A DNA stretch of 35,460 bases from an uncultured Clostridia bacterium (GTDB lineage: Bacteria > Bacillota > Clostridia > Oscillospirales > QAMX01): NCBI GenBank assembly GCA_944380935.1, contig CALWJF010000044.1, positions 1 through 35,460 on the forward strand, read 5' to 3'. Below the pieces are notes generated by a model that was given only the letters and a program-made list of their open reading frames with translations, ran no database searches and was not told the DNA's origin. A program made the position numbers and the translations under genes. Of this stretch, positions 1 through 6,815 are shown piece after piece (the first letter of the stretch is position 1; each line of letters begins with the position of its first letter).

Positions 1-92
1 TTTTTCATAATATGTCTCTTTTTGTAATTTATGTGGCTGTGTTCACTGGGATTTGTTCTCTTGCTGTTATGGCTGGGCTTCCCGGTCCGCAA
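1..92 (-). CDS. Possible small basic peptide, copy A (runs off window edge)
   Basis: A TTG codon at 92-90 lies 7 nt after a perfect AGGAGG on the minus strand. The frame stays open for 30 codons to the window edge. The predicted peptide begins LRTGKPSHNSKRTNPSEHSH and is rich in Lys, Arg, Asn, Ser and His. Its first 19 codons are identical to copy B because they lie inside the 94-bp duplicated element. A promoter sits at 146-174. I do not recognise the peptide. The same transcript could instead be a structured small RNA: CCGCA (just upstream of the ribosome binding site) can pair with UGCGG at the start codon. Nucleotide identity between the copies cannot separate these options. Confidence 0.3.
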   Translation of the reverse strand, partial: MRTGKPSHNSKRTNPSEHSHINYKKRHIMK

Positions 93-127
93 GAATTCAC
101 CTCCTGGATGCGGCGCATACAGACTTC
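34..127 (-). repeat. 94-bp direct repeat, copy A
   Basis: Bases 34-127 are identical over 94 bp to 264-357 (offset 230), and similarity stops abruptly on both sides. On the minus strand each copy begins 12-13 nt after the predicted transcription start and carries the ribosome binding site, the TTG start and 19 codons. The offset is not a multiple of 3, so the plus-strand reading of the two copies falls in different frames; the long plus-strand ORF across them is therefore unlikely to be real. Confidence 0.95.
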
Positions 128-145
128 TTTCTATTCTGCAATTTC

Positions 146-174
146 ATTATGGCATATACATCTTTTTTTTTCAA
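146..174 (-). promoter_or_regulatory. Sigma-A promoter in front of repeat copy A
   Basis: On the minus strand TTGAAA (174-169) is followed by a 17-nt spacer and CATAAT (151-146). TGC lies immediately before the -10, giving an extended -10. Transcription would start about 12 nt before the 94-bp repeat. Confidence 0.6.
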
Positions 175-216
175 TTTATTTTCTGCATAAATTTCATTAT
201 TTTTATATATTTTTTT

Positions 217-250
217 AACCAAGCTTTATTTTTTAAAATAAAGCTTGGTT
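217..250. repeat. 16-bp perfect inverted repeat after small-ORF copy B
   Basis: Arms 217-232 and 235-250 are perfectly complementary with a 2-nt centre. The copy B ORF stops in the centre of the palindrome (TAA at 235-233). On neither strand is the hairpin followed by a U tract, so it is not a standard intrinsic terminator. It may act as a 3' stabilising stem-loop or a protein-binding palindrome. Confidence 0.85.
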
Positions 251-322
251 TCTCATATTCCTTTGGCTGTGTTCACTGGGATTTGTTCTCTTGCTGTTAT
301 GGCTGGGCTTCCCGGTCCGCAA
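233..322 (-). CDS. Possible small basic peptide, copy B (29 aa)
   Basis: The TTG start at 322-320 lies 7 nt after AGGAGG, and the stop TAA is at 235-233. The first 19 residues match copy A; the last ten differ and end in the palindrome. It has its own promoter at 377-405. It could be a peptide gene or a small RNA; the function is unknown and I recognise no family. Confidence 0.33.
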   Translation of the reverse strand: MRTGKPSHNSKRTNPSEHSQRNMRNQALF

Positions 323-357
323 GAATTCACCTCCTGGATGCGGCGCATACAGACTTC
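264..357 (-). repeat. 94-bp direct repeat, copy B
   Basis: Identical over 94 bp to 34-127. The flanking DNA on both sides is AT-rich and unrelated between the copies, yet both copies keep a promoter at the same distance (the -10 begins 19-20 nt before the element). Confidence 0.95.
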
Positions 358-376
358 CTATCATATTCATATTTTT

Positions 377-405
377 ACTATAGCATATTCATAATTTTTT
401 AACAA
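377..405 (-). promoter_or_regulatory. Sigma-A promoter in front of repeat copy B
   Basis: On the minus strand TTGTTA (405-400) is followed by a 17-nt spacer and TATAGT (382-377), with TGC directly before the -10. The geometry is the same as in front of copy A although the sequence between differs. Confidence 0.6.
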
Positions 406-480
406 TAGAAAAACCGGATAAATTTTATGTTTTTTATATAGATTTTGCACAGCAGTTTTTTTATTGCAATTCAGTCGGCG

Positions 481-516
481 CATAAAATGACCCCCGTACT
501 GCATACAGCACGGGGG
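481..516 (-). terminator. Intrinsic terminator of the lipoprotein gene
   Basis: On the minus strand a stem of CCCCCGT paired with ACGGGGG, extended inward by CTG/CAG, spans 516-491 and is followed by a T-rich run. It begins about 20 nt after the lipoprotein stop codon. Confidence 0.7.
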
Positions 517-534
517 TTGGTAATCCTGTTGAAC

Positions 535-1242
535 TTAACTTTCCAATCGGTCGAGCATCATGGAAATGCCGAGCTGCACCATGACCTCCTGGTCATAACC
601 CTGGTCGGCGGTCAATGCGAAGCTGGACATACCGATTTCCGCGAGTACGCCGCTGTTGAAGAACTGGCAGGCATAATGCCCACCCGCCGTCAAAAAGCTG
701 TCCTTATCCGCAGAACCGTAGGTCTGGTAGGAAGATCCTGTTTCCGCTGCGTCTGTGCTTTCATCGATCGGCTGCGCGCCGGTTTTTTCAATAAAATCAT
801 TCATAAACGCATAAGCGATATCGTAACCCTCGCTCGGCGTTTCGACATTTATATAGACATTGTATGTAACATTGCGAAGCGCATCGTCATAAAACGTGAA
901 CAGCAGGCGGAAGGGAAGATCTTCCCCGAGTTCTGCATAGCAATAGTGCTCCTGCGTAACCATTTGCGTCATTTCGCTTGCACCCTCGACGGGCGAAGTC
1001 TCCGCATCCAATGTATACGTGTTGAGGGCGAGCAGTTCCTCTTCCTCCAGATCGATGATGGCAAGCACATCTTCAACGCTCATGCCGTATGCAAAAAACA
1101 GGCTGTCGGTATATTCTCCATCCAAAATAATTTCTTCATAAATACTCCGCATCCCGGATTCTTCTTCTGCCTCTTCTGAAGTCGTGCAGCCTGCAAGCAA
1201 AAAGACAAAAGCAAGGGTGGCAATTGCGAGTTTTTTCAACAT
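535..1242 (-). CDS. Putative secreted lipoprotein of unknown function
   Basis: The 235-residue product starts MLKKLAIATLAFVFLLAGC, a lipoprotein signal peptide with an LAGC lipobox. Cys19 would be lipidated and the rest anchored outside the membrane. A low-complexity Glu/Ser/Thr linker follows (about 20-30), then a soluble domain of about 200 residues that I do not recognise. The domain is acidic and mixed alpha/beta in appearance. The ATG at 1242 has AAGGAG 7 nt upstream. The gene has its own promoter (1438-1466) with an unusually long leader of about 190 nt and its own terminator, so it is monocistronic. No transporter genes adjoin it, so a substrate-binding role is not supported. Confidence 0.85.
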   Translation of the reverse strand: MLKKLAIATLAFVFLLAGCTTSEEAEEESGMRSIYEEIILDGEYTDSLFFAYGMSVEDVLAIIDLEEEELLALNTYTLDAETSPVEGASEMTQMVTQEHYCYAELGEDLPFRLLFTFYDDALRNVTYNVYINVETPSEGYDIAYAFMNDFIEKTGAQPIDESTDAAETGSSYQTYGSADKDSFLTAGGHYACQFFNSGVLAEIGMSSFALTADQGYDQEVMVQLGISMMLDRLES

Positions 1243-1437
1243 GTTTTTCTCCTTTGATTATATAACACAAAGCGCGAAGCGGGATCCATAGCGCCGGGAG
1301 GAACCGGCCCGTCCTGCGCATCCTTTTGCAACGGGAATCCGGCGCGGCAAAGGCAGGGCACGCGCCCGGAAACCGGTGTTGCTGTGCTGGAACCGCCCAT
1401 GCGCTTCCCGCTGCGGAACCGTTTTCATCTGCCCTTT

Positions 1438-1466
1438 ATCATAGCATATTCCCGCTTCCCTTTCAA
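1438..1466 (-). promoter_or_regulatory. Promoter of the lipoprotein gene
   Basis: On the minus strand TTGAAA (1466-1461), a 17-nt spacer and TATGAT (1443-1438). Transcription would start near 1431, leaving a leader of about 190 nt before the ATG at 1242. I see no recognisable riboswitch in that leader. Confidence 0.6.
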
Positions 1467-1494
1467 CCGGAAAATCGAAGCGTTGCCCGCGCCA

Positions 1495-1535
1495 TACAAA
1501 AAACACCCCTGTCCGCATAATCCGGCGGACAGGGG
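1495..1535 (-). terminator. Intrinsic terminator of the GH51 gene
   Basis: Ten-bp perfect stem CCCCTGTCCG / CGGACAGGGG (1535-1526 and 1515-1506) followed on the minus strand by TGTTTTTTGT. Confidence 0.9.
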
Positions 1536-1573
1536 TATTGAAAATTCAGATCGAACCGGCTGTGTGCACCTGC

Positions 1574-3187
1574 TTACGCTTTCTCGAAACGGAATACGTT
1601 CCAGGACAGCTTCTTCAAATTCGCATGGACCATACCGTCGTCACCGGTCTTGGTTGCGGTATTGATCTTCGGCAGGATGGCGTTGGGGTTTTCAAAGCTG
1701 TTGGAAGCCTTGATATCATCCGAATACAGCTCAATGTGCTCTTTGAACCGATAGCCGGCAAAGCTGGCTGCGTCAATGACTGCGTCGTTGTCCGACTCCC
1801 AGTTGCGGTTGAGGACGAAAATGTTCAGTGCACCGGATTCTTCGTCGAGCGCGGCTGCGGACTCGATGAACGGCAAACCCTCGCGGGAATCGTACATATG
1901 GAACTTATCGCAGCCGTAAGACGGGACGTCGAAGGTATCACAGTCGACGCTGGTGCGCATCGAGGTGCCTACGCCGTAAGCGCGCAGCTGCTGGAACAGA
2001 TGATACAGGCCGCCTTTCCAGACATGGTCGTGGTTGCAGGCTGCATAAGCGCCGAGACCGCCGGTCATACAACCGATTTCTACACGGTCAGCATGACGCA
2101 TGAAGGTCATGACCGTAGATGCGGTCGTTGCGATATCGACAATTTCGCCATAGGGGCGCTGGAAGCGCATCCCGGAACCCATATTATCCGGGTCATGCAG
2201 GATATATTCGCGCGGGGAATGGTTCTGGGCGCCGCGCTGGAAATAACGTTCCTGTGTGATGCCGTATTCATAACCCTTTGGTGCGCGCATGGAGTTGCCG
2301 TATTCGTCAAAGGACAGCTTCATGACATGCTTTGAACGGTTTTTCGTAGCAATGTAGTCGCACAGCGCAATTTCCGTGTTGATATAATCTTCAAAATAGA
2401 CCGAGCTTGCCAGCAGCGTCGGCAGGTCGCCCATCGGTACGGTATGGTAATGGTGCAGGGAAATATAATCCACCGCCTCATAGCACTGCTCCAGCACCTG
2501 ACGGTCCCAATCCGGGTAATGATCCAGATACGGCGACGAGGAGACGCATACGGCCGTCTCGATGGTGCTGTCTACCCACTTCATGGCCTTGGAAACCTCA
2601 TGCGCCTTTACGCCGTAGCCGCGCGGGTCCTTATCCCAGGACGCGATCTGCCAGGGACCGTCGGCTTCGTTGCCCAGGTACCAGATCTTAACGCCGTAGG
2701 GGTCTTCATGGCCGTACTGCCGGCGCAGGTCGGACCAGTAGGTTCCGCCTTTATGGTTGGTGTATTCGGTGATGTAGATGGCGTCATTGATATCGCCGGT
2801 GCCGAGGTTGATGGTGTACATCGGCTCAAAGCCGCACTTTTCCGCCCATTGCAGATATTCGTCGTGACCAACTTCGTTGGTGATATACTGGAACCAGGCA
2901 AGATCAAGATGGGTCTTGCGCTTGTCCTTCGGGCCGATGGAATCCTTCCAGTCCCAGCCGGAGATAAAGTTTCCGCCCGGCAGGCGCACGGAGGGGATTC
3001 CGGCAGCTTTCAGCGCTTCAATCCAGTCGCGGCGGAAGCCCTGCTCGTCTGCGGTCGGATGTTTCGGGTTGAACATATTCCCATTGACCATGGTGCCGAT
3101 GGGTTCGAGGAAGCCGCCGTAAAGACGGGGAGAAAGTTTTCCAATTTTAAAAGAAGGGTGTACTGCGATTTTTGCTTTCTTGGGCAT
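1574..3187 (-). CDS. GH51 alpha-L-arabinofuranosidase, cytoplasmic
   Basis: The 537-residue glycoside hydrolase lacks a signal peptide, so it should release arabinose from short arabino-oligosaccharides after uptake. The family-51 signatures are clear: the acid/base Glu174 lies in GNEADGPWQ and the nucleophile Glu295 in SFDEYGN, at almost the positions known in characterised GH51 enzymes. The N-terminal motifs YGGFLEP and RLPGGNF and the later SLHHYH also fit a (beta/alpha)8 barrel with a C-terminal beta domain. I chose the ATG at 3187 because GGAGG lies 6 nt upstream; an upstream in-frame start at 3202 would be read through that site. The gene is monocistronic with its own promoter and terminator. 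No arabinose catabolism genes are adjacent. Confidence 0.93.
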   Translation of the reverse strand: MPKKAKIAVHPSFKIGKLSPRLYGGFLEPIGTMVNGNMFNPKHPTADEQGFRRDWIEALKAAGIPSVRLPGGNFISGWDWKDSIGPKDKRKTHLDLAWFQYITNEVGHDEYLQWAEKCGFEPMYTINLGTGDINDAIYITEYTNHKGGTYWSDLRRQYGHEDPYGVKIWYLGNEADGPWQIASWDKDPRGYGVKAHEVSKAMKWVDSTIETAVCVSSSPYLDHYPDWDRQVLEQCYEAVDYISLHHYHTVPMGDLPTLLASSVYFEDYINTEIALCDYIATKNRSKHVMKLSFDEYGNSMRAPKGYEYGITQERYFQRGAQNHSPREYILHDPDNMGSGMRFQRPYGEIVDIATTASTVMTFMRHADRVEIGCMTGGLGAYAACNHDHVWKGGLYHLFQQLRAYGVGTSMRTSVDCDTFDVPSYGCDKFHMYDSREGLPFIESAAALDEESGALNIFVLNRNWESDNDAVIDAASFAGYRFKEHIELYSDDIKASNSFENPNAILPKINTATKTGDDGMVHANLKKLSWNVFRFEKA

Positions 3188-3216
3188 ACGATACCTCCAC
3201 ATACCATTTTATCTAT

Positions 3217-3246
3217 AGTATACGGCAAAGGGGGTGTGCCTTTCAA
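3217..3246 (-). promoter_or_regulatory. Promoter of the GH51 gene
   Basis: TTGAAA (3246-3241), an 18-nt spacer and TATACT (3222-3217) on the minus strand. The leader before the ATG at 3187 is short. Confidence 0.7.
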
Positions 3247-3274
3247 GAAATTATGGCAAAATGACGGAATATTC

Positions 3275-3286
3275 AAATTCGAATTT
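3275..3286. promoter_or_regulatory. 12-bp perfect palindrome upstream of GH51 promoter
   Basis: AAATTCGAATTT lies 29 bp upstream of the -35 of the GH51 promoter. Its position suits an activator or upstream repressor site. The regulator is unknown and no regulator gene is adjacent. Confidence 0.3.
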
Positions 3287-3296
3287 AGAAGCAGGA

Positions 3297-3330
3297 ATAA
3301 AAAAAGGCCGGAAAGTATAACTTTCCAGCC
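3297..3330 (-). terminator. Terminator of the rpe-ychF-acyltransferase operon
   Basis: Stem GGCTGGAAAG / CTTTCCGGCC (3330-3306, loop of 5) is followed on the minus strand by TTTTTTTATT. On the plus strand it is followed by TTTTTT, so it could work in both directions. Confidence 0.85.
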
Positions 3331-3375
3331 TTTTTTATCTTTACTTTCAAAAGCATGCGCGGCATTTTTGCCATT

Positions 3376-4116
3376 TCAGCGGAAATACATCTCCCGAATT
3401 ACAAGGATGACAAACAGCGCAACCGGCTGATGGATCAGATATACCCAAAGGCTCCAGCGCCCGACTTTTTCCAAAAACGCGCAGCGCATCTGGTAAAACC
3501 ATGCAGGCAGGCGGTGCTGAAAGATGTACGGCCCGGCCCAGGCGCCCAGCAGATAAACGAAAAACCACGGAAGCAGCGGGTAATAATCCGCAGAAACGAA
3601 CGCCGCGTTTTCAAAACCGAACAGCCAGAACCATCCGGACTCCGGTACGACAGCGGCAGTCAGCCAGGTAAACAGCGCCGTCAATCCTGCCCACAGTACG
3701 GGCGCAAGCGTATGCGGGATACGCGCAAGCGCAGGACGCACCAGCGCATACAGGATAGCGCAGACGGACAGGCAATGCAGGATCCCGAAAACGATAAAAT
3801 TGGAAGGGTTGTTCAAAAACGTAACCAGCGTCACCACAAGCGAAATAGCCGCAAGCTGCAGGCCGCGGCGCAGGTTATTGCGCGATACCGAAGCGCTTGC
3901 CCCGGACAGCAGGACAAACAGATAGGCGCCCAGGTAATGCAGCGCCATACGCACCGGATGCGTCATTGCACCGGGGAATACATGCAGATAAGTCACGCAG
4001 TCATATAAAATATGGTCGCCGATCATGCCCAGGATCAGTATGCCGCGGATCAGGTCCAGCGCGTGGATGCGCTCCTTCGGCGATGGGCCGGTCTGGGGAA
4101 GCGGAATGCGCAGCAT
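3376..4116 (-). CDS. Membrane protein, DUF1624 / HGSNAT-like acyltransferase family
   Basis: The 246-residue multi-spanning protein has about seven hydrophobic segments. The N-terminal RIHALDLIRGILILGMIGDH and the following LSGASASVSRNNLRRG resemble the DUF1624 / heparan-alpha-glucosaminide N-acetyltransferase catalytic family, which moves acyl groups across membranes onto sugars. The C-terminal WSLWVYLIHQPV is also typical. The substrate is unknown. The start codon overlaps the ychF stop by one base (TGATG), so translation is probably coupled; the operon terminator follows. The link to ychF and rpe looks like co-transcription and not a shared pathway. Confidence 0.75.
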   Translation of the reverse strand: MLRIPLPQTGPSPKERIHALDLIRGILILGMIGDHILYDCVTYLHVFPGAMTHPVRMALHYLGAYLFVLLSGASASVSRNNLRRGLQLAAISLVVTLVTFLNNPSNFIVFGILHCLSVCAILYALVRPALARIPHTLAPVLWAGLTALFTWLTAAVVPESGWFWLFGFENAAFVSADYYPLLPWFFVYLLGAWAGPYIFQHRLPAWFYQMRCAFLEKVGRWSLWVYLIHQPVALFVILVIREMYFR

Positions 4117-5210
4117 CAGACGTTAAACCGGAACAGGACGACGTCGCCGTCGCGCATCACATAATCACGGCCTTCGCTGCGCAGCAGCCCTTTTTCCTTC
4201 GCCGCCGCCATACTCCCGCAGGCGACAAGATCGTCGAAACTGACGCATTCGGCACGGATAAAGCCGCGTTCAAAGTCGGAATGGATTTTCCCGGCAGCCT
4301 GCGGCGCCTTGGTGCCGCGCGTGATGGTCCAGGCACGCACCTCCTTCGGCCCTGCCGTGAGGTAGGAAATCAGGCCAAGCTGGGTATAACTCAATTGAAT
4401 CAGGCGCGAAAGCCCGCTTTCACTTTCCCCCAGCTCTTCCATAAACAGGACGCGGTCTTCTTCGTCCAATTCGGATAAATCCTGTTCGATTTTGGCGCAG
4501 ATGGGCAGCACGCATGAGCCTTCGCGCGCGGCAATGGCGCATACGGCCTGGTAATATTCATTTTTTTCACCGCTTCGGAACCCGTCTTCGTCGAGATTTG
4601 CCGCATAGATGACCGGCTTTGCCGTAATCAACCCCGCGCCGGCGAGCCATGCGCGTTCTTCGTCGGACTCGCATACGAAGCTGGACGCACGGTTTTCCGC
4701 CTCCAGATGGGCAAGCAGCTTTCGATAAAACGCCGCTTCCACCGCAAGTTTGCGGTCGCCCTTTGCAAGCTTTTCCGTGCGTTCCGCCCGGCGGGTCAGT
4801 GTTTCCATATCGGAAAGAATCAGTTCAAGATTAATCGTCGCAATATCGTCGGCCGGGTCAAGATCGCCGGATACATGGACGACGTTTTCATCCCGGAAAC
4901 AACGCACGACGTGGACGATCGCGTCCACCTCGCGGATATTGGCCAAAAACTTGTTCCCAAGCCCTTCGCCGCGCGACGCGCCCTTAACCAGGCCCGCGAT
5001 ATCGACAAATTCGATTACAGCGGGGGTATATTTTTCCGGATTGTACATCTTCGCCAATACATCCAGCCGCTTGTCCGGCACCGCAACGACGCCGACATTC
5101 GGGTCGATGGTGCAGAACGGATAGTTTGCCGCTTCGGCGGCAGAATTGGTGATGGCGTTAAACAGGGTGCTTTTGCCGACATTCGGCAGCCCTACGATTC
5201 CCATTTGCAT
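4116..5210 (-). CDS. ychF: Ribosome-binding ATPase/GTPase YchF
   Basis: The 364-residue product belongs to the Obg-like universal P-loop ATPase YchF (OLA1). It starts MQMGIVGLPNVGKSTLFNAI with the Walker A motif GLPNVGKS at 7-14. Other features are a switch/G3 segment DIAGLVKGAS, a coiled-coil region in the middle (LILSDMETLTRRAERTEK), and a C-terminal TGS domain ending in GDVVLFRFNV. Length is normal for the family (about 363-366). The longer in-frame ORF to 5459 is rejected because the Walker A start has a ribosome binding site (GGAGG, 9 nt upstream) and the extension overlaps rpe. One base separates it from the rpe stop. Confidence 0.96.
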   Translation of the reverse strand: MQMGIVGLPNVGKSTLFNAITNSAAEAANYPFCTIDPNVGVVAVPDKRLDVLAKMYNPEKYTPAVIEFVDIAGLVKGASRGEGLGNKFLANIREVDAIVHVVRCFRDENVVHVSGDLDPADDIATINLELILSDMETLTRRAERTEKLAKGDRKLAVEAAFYRKLLAHLEAENRASSFVCESDEERAWLAGAGLITAKPVIYAANLDEDGFRSGEKNEYYQAVCAIAAREGSCVLPICAKIEQDLSELDEEDRVLFMEELGESESGLSRLIQLSYTQLGLISYLTAGPKEVRAWTITRGTKAPQAAGKIHSDFERGFIRAECVSFDDLVACGSMAAAKEKGLLRSEGRDYVMRDGDVVLFRFNV

Positions 5211-5211
5211 C

Positions 5212-5871
5212 TTATAAACCCTCCGTATTGGCGCGCAGCTGCGCGATGGCGGCGCCGATATCCGGCTGCCCAAAGACCGCGCTGCCCGCAACCACAACAT
5301 TAATTCCATATTCGCATACCGCGCGGATATTTTTTGCTCCGATGCCGCCGTCGGCTTCCAGTTCACAGGCATAGCCGCCGGCATCGATGGCATCGCGCAA
5401 CGCGCGGATCTTTGGGATGGTATTTTCGATAAAACCCTGGCCCCCGAAGCCCGGCTCAACGGTCATCACCAGCAGCATCGAAAGTTCCGGAAGCAGGGGC
5501 AGGACCGTTTCTATGGGGGTGCCCGGCTTGATGGATACGCTGGGCCGCGCGCCCAGGGCGCGGATGCGGCGGATCTGTGCAAGCGTATCGCCGTTTGCCT
5601 CGGCATGGACAGTCAGGATATCTGCTCCGGCCCGGATAAAGGCTTCGATATAGTCGTCCGGATCGGTAATCATCAGATGGACGTCCAGCGGCAGGCTGGT
5701 CGCCCGGCGCAGCGATTTGACTACGGGGACCCCGATGGTTATATTGGGAACAAAATGGCCGTCCATTACATCGACATGGATATAATCCGCGCCTGCCAAT
5801 GCAGCTTTTGTGATATCACGCTCCAGATTGGCGAAGTCTGCGGAAAGGATCGATGGAGAAAGTTTGATCAT
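5212..5871 (-). CDS. rpe: Ribulose-phosphate 3-epimerase
   Basis: The 219-residue enzyme interconverts ribulose-5-phosphate and xylulose-5-phosphate in the pentose phosphate pathway. It begins MIKLSPSILSADFANLERDI, with the conserved metal/active-site segments HVDVMDGHFVPNITIG, DVHLMI and MTVEPGFGGQGFIE, and ends with EADGGI and VVAGSAVFG for phosphate binding. It is a full-length TIM barrel. The ATG at 5871 has AGGTGAT upstream. It is the first gene of the operon, behind a near-consensus promoter, with ychF starting one base after its stop. Confidence 0.97.
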   Translation of the reverse strand: MIKLSPSILSADFANLERDITKAALAGADYIHVDVMDGHFVPNITIGVPVVKSLRRATSLPLDVHLMITDPDDYIEAFIRAGADILTVHAEANGDTLAQIRRIRALGARPSVSIKPGTPIETVLPLLPELSMLLVMTVEPGFGGQGFIENTIPKIRALRDAIDAGGYACELEADGGIGAKNIRAVCEYGINVVVAGSAVFGQPDIGAAIAQLRANTEGL

Positions 5872-5960
5872 ATGTCTATCACCTGTGCGGGTTCAATCGA
5901 ATTCCGGCGCGCGGGATAATCCGGCCGGTCGGCAGAGAAAAGCCATACCCACACAATTTT

Positions 5961-5989
5961 ATTCTATCCTCTTTTTCCCTGCCTGTCAA
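5961..5989 (-). promoter_or_regulatory. Near-consensus promoter of rpe-ychF operon
   Basis: TTGACA (5989-5984), a 17-nt spacer and TAGAAT (5966-5961) on the minus strand, about 90 nt before the rpe start. This is one of the best promoters in the window, which fits a housekeeping operon. Confidence 0.8.
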
Positions 5990-6072
5990 CGGCGCGCAGC
6001 CACGTGCCGTTACTTTCTTTTTTCAATTGATCCTGGCAACGCAGCATCCGGATTGCCTGTATTGCCATGCAC

Positions 6073-6122
6073 AAAACCGCCGCGCATCCGAAAAAAAACG
6101 GGGCTGCGCGGCGGTTTTTTTA
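6073..6122. terminator. Bidirectional-looking terminator after the 6172 gene
   Basis: A 14-bp perfect stem, AAAACCGCCGCGCA (6073-6086) with TGCGCGGCGGTTTT (6105-6118), is followed by a T run on the plus strand. On the minus strand TTTTG follows the stem. It closes the minus-strand run 9890-6172. Confidence 0.75.
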
Positions 6123-6171
6123 TTCTGTATCACAACGCGTGCAAAACCGGGCCTTTCCTTTCGTCCGCCCT

Positions 6172-6786
6172 TTATTCAACCACGATCGGCAGTGCACAGT
6201 TCAGGGATGCGCATTGCGCGTAATGCGGATAAAGATCGGAAAGCAATGCATACTGTTGTGCAAACTTGTTTTCGGACAGCATTTCGAACGCAAGCAGTTT
6301 TACAGGCCCATGTATATCCTCAATATATCCCCATGAAAATCCGGTTATATAGGATAACTTATTCTGGTTCATTCTGGATGGCATATCCACAAGGTAGGTA
6401 AAGGATGTCCACGTAAGCTGGTCGCAATCTCCTAAATTTTTGCAGGGCGCATCGAATAAGGAAGCGGGATACCCATAGGAAAAAAACGGGTTGCCGATCT
6501 GCCGAAAATACGCATCTACATCGAGGGAAAGTTTCGTTGTGGTTTCACAGCCGTTTCTTTGTTCCACCCTTTGAACGAATTGAATAAAAGCGCACAGTCT
6601 TTTATATCCGGTTGCCTGCATGGTTTGAAAATATGCATGCAGGGTCGGATAACCAATACAGCATTCTTTCGGAAAAGGGACATCCAAAGCATCAAATCCG
6701 GATTGGGCTGCACTTGTATTTTCGGTATATTCCACGGTTAAAACTTCACGATTTCCGCGTAACAGAATGGGGATCTTTTTATGCAT
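6172..6786 (-). CDS. Hypothetical protein (204 aa)
   Basis: The soluble, aromatic- and Cys-containing protein has no signal peptide or membrane segment, and I recognise no domain. It begins MHKKIPILLRGNREVLTVEY. I chose the ATG at 6786 because GGGAGG lies 9 nt upstream; an earlier start at 6807 would be less well served. It begins 29 nt after the stop of the Sel1-repeat gene and is probably co-transcribed with it. Phrases such as YPTLHAYF and DQLTWTSFTYLVD suggest an ordered globular domain. Confidence 0.75.
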   Translation of the reverse strand: MHKKIPILLRGNREVLTVEYTENTSAAQSGFDALDVPFPKECCIGYPTLHAYFQTMQATGYKRLCAFIQFVQRVEQRNGCETTTKLSLDVDAYFRQIGNPFFSYGYPASLFDAPCKNLGDCDQLTWTSFTYLVDMPSRMNQNKLSYITGFSWGYIEDIHGPVKLLAFEMLSENKFAQQYALLSDLYPHYAQCASLNCALPIVVE

Positions 6787-6815
6787 TCCGGTCTTCCTCC
6801 CAAACATCGTAGGTT

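Noticed and set aside
34-357. CRISPR array
   Set aside because: Only two 94-bp units with a 136-bp gap; repeat and spacing sizes do not fit, and there are no cas genes.
31-402. Plus-strand ORF across both 94-bp repeats
   Set aside because: The repeat offset (230) is not a multiple of three, so the copies are read in different frames; the minus strand has promoters and ribosome binding sites.
4116-5459. Longer 447-residue version of YchF
   Set aside because: The extra N-terminal residues overlap rpe and lie before the family's usual Walker A start, which has its own ribosome binding site.
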